DNA from: Orychophragmus violaceus | Taxonomy: Eukaryota > Streptophyta > Magnoliopsida > Brassicales > Brassicaceae | Assembly: GCA_030180135.1 (NCBI GenBank) | Contig: CM058231.1 | Span: 54,012,235 to 54,076,234, forward strand | DNA length: 64,000 nucleotides | Direction: 5' to 3' | In this document: piece by piece, positions 54,996 to 64,000 of the stretch | How positions within the stretch are numbered: the first letter of the stretch is position 1 | Layout: each line of letters begins with the position of its first letter | The notes under the pieces: model-generated | Seen by the model: only the letters and a program-made list of their open reading frames with translations | The model's database searches: none | What the model was told of the DNA's origin: nothing | Position numbers and translations under genes: made by a program

Positions 54996-55650
54996 TGTTG
55001 GATCGCCTAGGATCTCGGGTTTGTTGTATTGAATCACTGACCTCGTTCTTACCTTGTACTGGCAGCGGAATGATTTGGTGAAACGAGATCAGTAGCGAAT
55101 CAAGTGTTTCGCCTCTACCAGATACACACTCACACAAGCTGGAACGCCGGGATGCTAGTGCCGGATTCTAGGAAAAGAGTTTCGATGTCTCTGCTTTTCT
55201 CTGTTAGGATGACAGCGACGGCTAGGGTCCAGGTCGACCATATAATCCTTTATATATCGACCTGGAAAATGACATCACAGCCCGTCGGAACAAGCCCGAT
55301 TCGTTTAAGTCATTAATCCGAAACTTTCAATTTCGAAACCCGATATGCATCGATCGACACACTCACTGTGTCGATCGACACACCACATCAAAACTCAATA
55401 TCAATGTGTATCCAGTACACATCAATGTGATCGTTATCAAAACGATTGTTCCCATATGTTAGCTTCTAGATTGCTTAGGTGTGTGACCCTATAGGATCAT
55501 ATAATACTGGCAGTAAGTGTACAACTTACAGATTGCAAGTGGCTTCTCGCAAAACATTGCAACCGCCCAGTATCATACGAAAGTCTGATCTCGACTCACA
55601 ACTATCATCACGAGTGAGTACAAATGTGATTTCAGGACACTATTCCAACA
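54996..55650 (-). repeat. Copia-6 3' LTR (type III)
   Basis: Plus-strand ends TGTTGGATCGCC and ACTATTCCAACA, about 655 bp, followed by the reverse-complement polypurine tract ATCTCCCACTTGTACTGGA. Paired boxes TCGATCGA at 55350 and 55371. TTTATATATC near 55250 is the TATA candidate (in reverse). Confidence 0.88.
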
Positions 55651-56332
55651 ATCTCCCACTTGTACTGGAATCATCAATTCCTATAATCCTTTTGTCTCTA
55701 TATCTCGATTTGGCATAAGGCAAGATAGGTGTCATCCTTATTAAGCCAATATCTTGTTTATTGAACTCCTGATCTATACTGAACAAGCTAAACAACTGAA
55801 CTACAGTTCGTTTGAGTGCGGCCACACATTTTATCAGTATAAAATCTTCGATAGGCCCTGAGTTATTTGTCTCCCGTTATTCAGGAGGGACAAATCCCAT
55901 CTCGTTCCATCCCTATTTCAACGCACACTTCATGATACACCTGAGCAGTGCCGTTATAGCCGCCACTCACGGGTCGACGTTTGACAAGGTCAAAGTGTAC
56001 CAATTCATATGCAAGAAAGCATGATGAACTCAGGTCTAAGGACTATACTCTATAGTCGTAATGAGAACCTCTCATGACACAGATATAACTATCCTGGAGA
56101 CTTCTCATTAGTGGGTCATGTCCGATCATATGTTCACCAACATATATCTATGTGACTGACTGTAATACTCATATCATTGACTCCATGAAACTTAGTCAAC
56201 AGTCACCTCACAAGCTAGTCTCGCGGTTGTCAGTGTCCCACATTGACAACCTCGACTAGGGACACATCATAATATATGTCATCTGTAACTTATAGGGTTT
56301 CATGATCAATTCCTCAACTTGATGACCTATAT
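55651..56332 (-). other. Copia-6 3' UTR, distal part
   Basis: Holds the hairpin GGTTGTCA (56225)...TGACAACC (to 56251), flanked by CTAGTC/GACTAG, and the palindrome GACTATA-CTC-TATAGTC at 56041-56057. Ends with CTATA (56328-56332), the target duplication of Copia-7. No coding content. Confidence 0.8.
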
Positions 56333-56982
56333 GTAGGATTATGTGCATTCATGGTGTAATTGTCAGGTTACAACCTAGCACATAATATCTAGGATCTAGG
56401 TGATTGCAGTTGAATCATAAACAGATCAGGATCATTACCTTATGATTGCAGCGGATTAATCAATGGAATATCGAGATCTGCAAGAGCTGATGATTACCGG
56501 CTCCTCCTCAGGTATCCACACGCTTACAAGCTATTGGATCAGGCTGCTAGACCAAGCTGGAAATCACAGAGAGAGAGGAAGACGGCTGAGGCTCCAAAAT
56601 CGCAGACCACTGAAGCATTAGGGCTTCCTGCGCCTCTCCTCTTCCTTATATGGGCCCAAGTAATTAAACTAATGGCTCATTAGGCTTTTGGGCCCAAGGC
56701 CCAAATCAGACAAAAGACTATCTTTTGTCTGGCCCAATTCTCTGTACAAATACATTAAAATGCCTTGCATCTTACTGTATTAAGTCCATTTTAACTTTCC
56801 CGTTAGCTATGGTGTGTGACCCTTTGGGATCATACAATACTGGTAATAAGTCCTAAACTTATAGATCATGAGCGGGCTCTAGCAAGTCATCATGATCACC
56901 CAGTATTTATGACTTATGTCTGATCTCGACACTTATCATACTTTCTAGAGATAGTACGGTAGATTTCAGGACATTCCCAACA
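56333..56982 (-). repeat. Copia-7 3' LTR (type I)
   Basis: TGTAGGATTATG...ATTCCCAACA on the plus strand, followed by the reverse polypurine tract. Confidence 0.95.
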
Positions 56983-57660
56983 ATCTCCCACTTGTACTGG
57001 AATCCTACATTCCCTAATCCTTTTGTCTCAATATCTCAATCTGGCATAAGGCAAGATGCGTGTCATCCTTATATAGCCAGACCATATTTATCGGAACATA
57101 TTTGATACTGACAATGCAAACGACTTGGGCAAGTCCGTTTGGGAGTGGCCACTCTCTTACCAGCTATCAAGTCTCCGATTGGCCTAGAGATATTACCTCC
57201 GTTAAACGGCAGGGACAAATCCCATCTTGTTCCATCACTATGAACTACACACTTTATAATACACCCAACCAAGGTCCTTATAGCTCCCAGTTACGAAACA
57301 GCGTTAGACAATGATCAAAGCGCATCACTCCATGTGCAGCCACATGCATGCGAACTCAGGTCTAAGGACTATACTCTATAGTCGTATATGAGAACCTCTT
57401 ATGACACAAATATTAATATCTTGTAGAGTTCTCATCAGCGGGCCATGTCCGGTCATATGCTCCCCTACATATACCTATGTGTCGACTTTGATGCCGCGCA
57501 TCTATGACACCTCGAAACTTGGTCATAAGTCTCAACACAATCTAGTCTCAAGTGGTTGTTGGTGTTCCAATTTCAACAACCTTCGACTATGGACATTATG
57601 ATTTATGTCATTTCGTTAAATATGGGGTTTCAGGATCAAGTCTACTCATGTACTTCGATG
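56983..57660 (-). other. Copia-7 3' UTR (type I)
   Basis: Matches the Copia-3 3' UTR. Contains the hairpin GGTTGTTG (57554-57561)...CAACAACC (57574-57581) and the palindrome at 57367-57383. At 57660/57661 homology switches to the decayed pol of the Copia-4 type, and the last part of that pol is missing. Confidence 0.85.
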
Positions 57661-60020
57661 GTTATACCTACCCTCAAGGTGTTTGGACCTCTGATGTGCA
57701 GCTAGCCTCATCTATGCTGGGAATCACATCAAGTTCAGTGATGAACTCTTCTTTCCAAACAACCTTTTCTCCGCTACCCAAGCTGCGAAATGTTCAGCTT
57801 AAGTCATGGAGTCAGCAACAGTGCCTTGCACCGCCAGACAGACACAAGATATAACCGGACTGCGACCGGAAATCATCTTTGTCTGTTGGAAACTTGCCTT
57901 TCAGACTCTACCGACTTGTAGCACCTCACTTTCTCCGTAAATCAAGAACTTATCCTAAGTATTTTCCAAATACTTAAGGATATTCATTACGTCTATCCAG
58001 TGATTCTTCGCTGGATTTGACTGGTCTTTACTTGTCTTGCTTAACATTAAAGCAACATCAAAACAAGTACGTGTCATGGCATACATGATAGATCCAATTG
58101 CCGACGCATATGGAATCTCATCCATGCATTCAAGCTCAGCAGTTATCGTAGGACACTGTTTCTTGCTTAACGTAATGCCATGTGACATTGGCATAAAACC
58201 CTTCTTGGAATGCTGAAAACGTGTAGGACTTTGTCAATTTAAGAATCCTGACTTTGTCCTACCAGCTCTTTTGGATCTCTATCTTTAGATCCAAAATCCA
58301 AGAACATACGTGGCTTTACCCATGTCAATCATAAAACCAACTCCCAAGCCAGTCCTTTACCGACTGCAGCATTGGAACGTTATTTCCGAGAATCAGTATG
58401 TCATCGACATACACTATGAGAAATGCAACATCGCTCCCACTTATCTATTAGTAAACGCACAGTTCCACTTCGTTCCTGTTCAAGTCAAAACCTTGACTAC
58501 TTCAACAGAACGAAGATTCCAACTCCGATATGTTTGCTTCCATCCATGAATGGATCGATGAAGCTAACTTACACATAGTATAATTTTCGGAGTCCGGGCT
58601 CACTTTCGCTTCTGTGAATTTCGCAGGTTCGTCACTTTCAATGATCATCAGATCATGGCAACTAATCACGAGAAATCACTCTCTGATTAGTGACGGATTC
58701 ATTCAGATCTGCGAACTTCAGGCTCTACAGGTGTAGATTCTACAGAAATCTGTAAATCCATCCGCTGCTCTCCCTCAACAGGTTGAGCAGCCTCCTGTAT
58801 TTCTCGAATTTCTTCGAGTTATACTTTTACTCCCACTGTTCTTCTTGGAAAATAACTTTCCTTTTAGAAAACAGAATTCCGAACAACCTAACTTCGTTTT
58901 CGGAATGGACGTAAAAAGTAACAAGCCTTGGTTTCCCTACGACAACCAGCGAAGTAGCTCAACTACAAATACTCAGTAAAGACGAATTTGGATCATTTCC
59001 AGTCCACATTTATGTGGTGTCTTTCAACTGATATTGGTGGAACTATTTCAGCGTAAACTTAGATATTTCTAGAGCGCTATTCTTAAAGAATATCATGGAA
59101 GATTCGTGTGACTCATCTTTAATCATTTCTAATAAGATCTGATTCTTTCTCACAGAAACACCTCAAGGTTTTCAGGAGAAATGAGCTGTGAAACGACTTC
59201 ACACTCATTCAGATGATCACACCATCAATGACTTAAGTATTCTCACTCGTGATCTAATCCAGAGTCTCAATACTTATGTCACTCTGATTCTATACCTCAT
59301 TCTGGAACTCTTTCGACCATTTCAAAGAATTCTGACTCGTGTCTCATCAAATGAACACAGTCATACTCACTGAAGTGATCAGTAGAGACAATGAAGTATA
59401 GGAAATTTTCTCTGGCATTACTGCTCATTGGACCACATACATGAGTATGTCCAATAAGTCTTTGGGCCTTTCTCTAGCTCGGCTAAGATGGGCCCTTTGT
59501 CTTTTGGTCCAGTAAGCAGAATTCAAGTCTCATAAGATATCCGATCAAATGAGCCCAAAAGTCCATAACTATGGGATTTCTGAATCCGACTCACTCTATG
59601 TGACCAAAACATTTACGCCAAGAAAAATCAGGTTTAATTCATCAAATTTAAACCAATTCGGTATTTATGTTACATTTAGGCACTCTTTGGTTTAAGATAT
59701 AAAACCCATTCCTTGAATAGGGTGCTACAATCAATATTTCATTAAGATCAAAAGAACAAAACTAGTCTTTTATCAAAATGAAAAACATTCAAATTCTTAC
59801 AAGAAAATGAAAGACAACTCTGCTTAAAGCAGGTACATTGTAGCAATTACTCAATAAAACCAAGCCTCAAAGGCATCTACAAGTGAAAACCCTACGGCTG
59901 AGGCAGCATCCATAGCTCCTTCCAGACACGTAGTTCCACTTGTCCTTCCTTCAACGTTCTACTGTTGCTTAGGCTCTGCATATTATAACAAATATCAGTG
60001 CCACAACCAGTATCCAATAC
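57661..60020 (-). pseudogene. Copia-7 decayed pol
   Basis: Reads, in sense, from the protease VLDTGCGTDIC block through integrase remnants to RT (about 58400) and RNase H remnants (57955-58194: PYASAIGSIMYAM, SNPAKNHWIDVMNILKYL). It shares stops and substitutions with Copia-4, including the TAG before VLDTGCG and GTDIC for GAHIC. It is cut short near 57661, inside the last RNase H part. No active product. Confidence 0.85.
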
Positions 60021-60911
60021 CTATAAAGTAGAACTTGAAGTAATAACATGAATACCTGAGGAAGTAGTCTCATACATCAACTTCAACTCCTCATAATCTT
60101 CCATGAATTTAATGCAATCTCTCTTCCAATGCCCAGTCTCTTTACAGTAGCAGCACTTACCAACGTAAGATGTATCTGACTCGGGCTCAGAAGACACACG
60201 CTTGCCATGATTCAAAATCTGGACAACTTTGTCTTCACCCTTGTCAGCATTAGGTTTAGTAAACCTACCCTTCTCCTTCATGAGATTATACAGGGTACTC
60301 TTCACGTTTGGCTCAACTGTCTTGAGCATATCATGCAGTTCAGTCAGCGTCTTCGTTAAGCCTTTCTTGATATAGTTCCTTCTGAACTTATCATAGCTTG
60401 ACGGCAGTGACTGCAGAATGATCTCAGTTGCCAATTCTTGGCTAACTGGATAATCCAGTTTCCTCAGGTTATCAATGTAACCCATCATTTTACTGACATG
60501 AGGACTTACTGGATGATCATTTGGTAGCTTGCAGCTAGTGAGAGACTTAACCAACTGGTATCTCTCCACTCTTACCTGCTCCTGAAATTTCAATTTCAGG
60601 CTGCTGATCATCTCTATTGGCGACTCCATGTTCTCATATTGCTTCAGCAAATCTGAGTCCATGGTAGCCAATATCAGACCACGCACATCTACCGCATCAT
60701 TATAATGCTTATTCCAAGCATTATATACTGCATGAGAGGCATTGGACCCGATCCTCTCGGGGAGAGCTCTCTCAAGGACATAGTCCTTTCTCTCCTGCCT
60801 GAGGACTAGCCTCAGGTTCCGCGACCAAGTCAAGAAATTTGATCCGTTCAGTTTGTCCTTCTCAAGGACAGACCGGATCGAGAAAGTGTTTTGATTGTTT
60901 GTGCTAGTCAT
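60021..60911 (-). CDS. Copia-7 gag (296 aa)
   Basis: Intact frame from ATG 60911 (MTSTNNQNTFSIRSVLEKDK) to the same TAG as in Copia-4. UBN2-type gag with the zinc knuckle CYCKETGHWKRDC near residue 260. About a dozen residue changes separate it from the Copia-4 gag, none truncating. The sequence just upstream (ATTTTCAGTT before ATG) is where the leader changes from type I to the form shared with Copia-4. Confidence 0.9.
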   Translation of the reverse strand: MTSTNNQNTFSIRSVLEKDKLNGSNFLTWSRNLRLVLRQERKDYVLERALPERIGSNASHAVYNAWNKHYNDAVDVRGLILATMDSDLLKQYENMESPIEMISSLKLKFQEQVRVERYQLVKSLTSCKLPNDHPVSPHVSKMMGYIDNLRKLDYPVSQELATEIILQSLPSSYDKFRRNYIKKGLTKTLTELHDMLKTVEPNVKSTLYNLMKEKGRFTKPNADKGEDKVVQILNHGKRVSSEPESDTSYVGKCCYCKETGHWKRDCIKFMEDYEELKLMYETTSSGIHVITSSSTL

Positions 60912-62312
60912 AACTGAAAATTTAGAGATAAATAGAGTTTTAGTTATTCAGTTCATAAAAGAGTAATCTTAATAACTTATAAGAAAACTCGCATTGCATT
61001 CAAAATTTCTCTGTTTAACCTCATAAGAATGCAATGATTCCGAGACCCATGTTCAACCAAAACCAAAGTGGGCCACTGGCCGTCACCCGGAATTAGCTTT
61101 ACTTGGTAAGCATGCACACAGCTAGTTATATCTATATAACTCTCGGTTGTGGATTGGGCCCAAGGCCCAATTCACCAGATGTCTCAAGGCCCGGGACTCC
61201 CGATGGCCCAGTCAAGGAAACCAATCTCTTACAGCCAAATAATCACTAAAGTCTGGGACTCCCAATGAAATTAGTGACTATATACTACTTTACTTACGCA
61301 AAAACAGACACCTCACACTGTAAGCCATATCTGTAATTGAATAAGCGTTAAGTAGCTGACAAGATTGGGCAAGACATCCAAGCTTGATATTGGTTTTGAG
61401 GATTTTAGGTTTTCTTTCCAAAAATAGAAGATTACTATTTTGGGAAACTTACTTATTTTAGAAACTTTCTAAATTTAGAAATATACTAAAAATAGAAATT
61501 TCTAATTTAATATTTTATTAAAGTTTTCGGTTGGGTCACAAATTATAGGCCCAATTCTTGGCCCAAGACCACAGAATTCCAATTGGCCCAATAATTTGAC
61601 ATAATCGAGTCGGTTCATTAATTCTGGTCCAAGACCAAATTAACTACTAAATCCAACTGGTTATTCACTAAACCACACCAGCTCTAAATTATTTGGTCCA
61701 ACCAAATCAAACTTAGACCAGCCTTCGGTTTAGGTTAAAATTCAATTTTGAATTTTAAATCCGGTTTAACCAGAAATTAAATAATACCAATTGTATTAAA
61801 TAATTTCCAGCAAACCGCGATTTGGGTTAACGGCTTAAACCATACATTAATTAAATAATTAATTGATTCATACATTAACAATTAAACAATCGTTTCTTAA
61901 TTTCCGATCAAGAAATCAACAAAATCGTAACAAACACGATTTTTAATTCAACCTTTTCAAACTGCTTGTGATTGATAATTAATTAAACCATCACACTTTC
62001 TAATTCAAACAATCGCATGATCTTCACATAAAGAAACCAATCAAATCGATTTTGATCATTGAGAAACTAATTAAATCGCTTCTCATTATCAAACAAAGTC
62101 AACATATCGAATTGAAAGCGATCGATCATATAGCTTGAAGACAAATCATCATTAATAAAAACAAAGTTTTCGGTTTGACTTTATCAAGCAATTTCAATGA
62201 CGATTTCAAACTAGGGTTTTACAAGTTCTAATCAAATTTCTTAAGCCAAATTCGATTCTTAACATTAAAACAACCTAAATATGATCCAAACAGCAAAAAC
62301 CTAACGACCTAG
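60912..62312 (-). other. Copia-7 leader (type I, alternative middle)
   Basis: Both ends match the Copia-3 leader. The middle, about 61840-62200, is AT-rich and unlike the GATCG-rich middle of Copia-3. Only a single CGATCGATC is present (about 62120), without the array of Copia-4/-5. No gene. Confidence 0.75.
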
Positions 62313-62324
62313 GCTCTGATACCA
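62313..62324 (-). promoter_or_regulatory. Copia-7 primer-binding site
   Basis: GCTCTGATACCA on the plus strand, one base from the 5' LTR: the initiator tRNA-Met site in element sense. Confidence 0.92.
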
Positions 62325-62325
62325 C

Positions 62326-62976
62326 TGTAGGATTATGTGCATTCATGGTGTAATTGTCAGGTTACAACCTAGCACATAATATCTAGGATCTAGGTGATTG
62401 CAGTTGAATCATAAACAGATCAGGATCATTACCTTATGATTGCAGCGGATTAATCAATGGAATATCGAGATCTGCAAGAGCTGATGATTACCGGCTCCTC
62501 CTCAGGTATCCACACGCTTACAAGCTATTGGATCAGGCTGCTAGCCCAAGCTGGAAATCACAGAGAGAGAGGAAGACGGCTGAGGCTCCAAAATCGCAGA
62601 CCACTGAAGCATTAGGGCTTCCTGCGCCTCTCCTCTTCCTTATATGGGCCCAAGTAATTAAACTAATGGCTCATTAGGCTTTTGGGCCCAAGGCCCAAAT
62701 CAGACAAAAGACTGTCTTTTGTCTGGCCCAATTCTCTGTACAAATACATTAAAATGCCTTGCATCTTACTGTATTAATTCCATTTTAACTTTCCCGTTAG
62801 CTATGGTGTGTGACCCTTTGGGATCATACAATACTGGTAATAAGTCCTAAACTTATAGATCATGAGCGGGCTCTAGCAAGTCATCATGATCACCCAGTAT
62901 TTATGACTTATGTCTGATCTCGACACTTATCATACTTTCTAGAGATAGTACGGTAGATTTCAGGACATTCTCAACA
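62326..62976 (-). repeat. Copia-7 5' LTR (type I)
   Basis: TGTAGGATTATG...TTCTCAACA on the plus strand, followed by CTATA. TCCTTATATGGGCCC (about 62636) is the TATA region in reverse. Confidence 0.95.
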
Positions 62977-62981
62977 CTATA

Positions 62982-63129
62982 ATATGGCATAAACTTATTT
63001 TGGGACCATTATTTAGATCACAATAAATAATGCTGAAATAAAATTTCATTAAACATATCCAAAAGTATGTTTTCAAGAACATCTTGATATAACTAAAATA
63101 AAACCACAAAACTCCCACTAGAATCAAGA
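62982..63129 (-). other. Copia-6 3' UTR, proximal part
   Basis: Resumes after Copia-7; includes ACTCCCACTAGAATC next to the pol stop, as in the other copia copies. Confidence 0.8.
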
Positions 63130-64000
63130 TTACATCTTAAGATTTCTAATGCCTACAGCAGTCGTATGACTCTCATGCTTAGGCCTTGGGAGTGGCTTAG
63201 TCAGAGGATCAGTGACATTCTCATCTGTCGGAACTCGGCTGATCTTCACATCACCTCTATTGACGATATCACGAATTAGATGATATCTTCTCTCTACGTG
63301 TTTGGACTTCTGGTGTGACCTGGGCTCTTTCGCCTAAACAATGGCTCCATTGTTGTCACAAAATAAAGCCACTGGCTCCAAGATACTAGGAACCACACCA
63401 AGTTCAGTCATGAACTTCTTGATCCAAACAGCTTCCTTTGCCGCTTCTGAAGCAGCAACATATTCAGCTTCCGTCGTGGAATCAGCTATGGTATTCTGCT
63501 TAGAGCTCTTCCAGTTCACTGCACCGCCATTAAGACAGAAGACATATCCATTCACTACAAGCTCTTCACTTCCTCCATATACCAAGAACTTATCTTTAGT
63601 ATGTCTCAAATATTTGAGAATATTCTTGACAGCTGTCCAGTGATCTTCACCTGGATCAGATTGGTATCTACTCGTCATGCTTAATGCGTAAGCTACATCT
63701 GGACGAGTGCAGAGCATGGCATACATGATAGATCCTATTGCAGAAGCATAAGGAATCCTATCCTTGCGCTCTCGCTCAACATGTGTCGCCGGACACTGCT
63801 TCTTGCTGAGACAAATGCCATGAGATATCAGTATGAAACCCTTCTTGGAATCATGCATCTTGAATCTGTGCAACACCTTATCAATATAAGTGTTCTGGCA
63901 CAATCCAATCAGCTTGTTCACTCTATCTCTGTAGATTCTGATTCCAAGGATGTACGCGGCTTCTCCCATGTCTTTCATGGAAAAAAAACTTCCGAGCCAA
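63130..64000 (-). pseudogene. Copia-6 RT end and RNase H
   Basis: Enters from the right edge in the RT (MKDMGEAAYILGIRIYRDR) and runs to TAA at 63130-63132. An in-frame deletion joins GGSEELVV to NGYVFCLNGG and removes the GFTDASF...DDFRSQSG segment with the first RNase H acid. A CAG to TAG change at 63334-63336 stops the frame after DNNGAIV; beyond it AKEPRSHQKSKH, HLIRDIV and DPLTKPLPRPKH follow in phase. So the copy cannot make an active RNase H. Confidence 0.88.

Larger units (their letters stand above)
56333..62976 (-). mobile_element. Copia-7: non-autonomous copia element (gag only), chimeric
   Basis: LTRs of 650 and 651 bp (type I) flank a type I leader, a 296-codon gag, a decayed pol and a type I 3' UTR. 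CTATA at 56328-56332 and 62977-62981 is the target duplication within the Copia-6 3' UTR. The LTRs differ at about four to five positions. The gag and decayed pol match Copia-4, while LTR, leader ends and 3' UTR match Copia-3, so it is a recombinant. Confidence 0.95.
54996..64000 (-). mobile_element. Copia-6: copia element running off the right edge
   Basis: Minus-oriented, inserted into the Tat-2 RT after GGAAT (54991-54995). 3' LTR 54996-55650, polypurine tract, 3' UTR split by Copia-7, then RNase H and RT running off the edge. Same broad copia group as Copia-3 to -5 by pol, but its LTR is clearly different, which makes a third LTR type. The 5' half is outside the window. Confidence 0.88.

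Overview
This is plant nuclear DNA with no host gene that I can recognise. Essentially the whole window is LTR retrotransposon sequence, stacked by repeated insertion of one element into another. Ty1/copia elements primed by initiator tRNA-Met, Ty3/gypsy Tat-type elements with a second RNase H, and an Athila-like gag-protease element point to gene-poor heterochromatin of a dicot. Brassicaceae is my best guess from the families; nothing in the window proves it.

Layout. Copia-1 (1-2668, minus) is a truncated relic. Copia-2 (plus) starts with an LTR at 2919 and is split by Tat-1 (4898-40450, TSD CTAAT). Tat-1 is split by Copia-3 (11869-35888, TSD AAGAG). Copia-3 carries Copia-4 in its RT (16696-24007, TSD TATTA) and Copia-5 in its 3' LTR (26666-35799, minus, TSD TGATT). 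After Tat-1, Copia-2 resumes for about 520 bp and is cut again by Tat-2 (minus, from 40973). Tat-2 contains an Athila-like gag-only element, TRGAG-1 (45280-51849, TSD GTTCG). It is then cut by Copia-6 (minus, from 54996 past the right edge), which holds Copia-7 (56333-62976, minus, TSD CTATA). Along the left-hand stack the nesting depth reaches four insertions. Five insertions have matching 5-bp duplications at both ends.

How the genes work together. Copia-3 and Copia-5 have an autonomous-type gag-PR-IN-RT-RNaseH polyprotein gene, each disabled by very few lesions. Copia-4 and Copia-7 keep only an intact 296-codon gag followed by a co-linear, heavily decayed pol, so they look like non-autonomous partners. 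LTR/leader type and body type occur in all four combinations, which implies template switching. The Tat elements carry a spliced, antisense, coiled-coil gene near their 3' end.

Most notable signals: (1) a 1408-bp near-perfect inverted duplication inside Copia-5 with a 47-bp loop, effectively a natural hairpin-RNA locus against copia RT/RNaseH; (2) paired TCGATCGA-type boxes spaced 21 bp apart (one pair at 20) in unrelated copia and gypsy-type elements, in LTRs, leaders, UTRs and one coding region; (3) the two-by-two module shuffling of autonomous and non-autonomous copia elements; (4) a 3'-UTR hairpin with compensatory changes between copia families.
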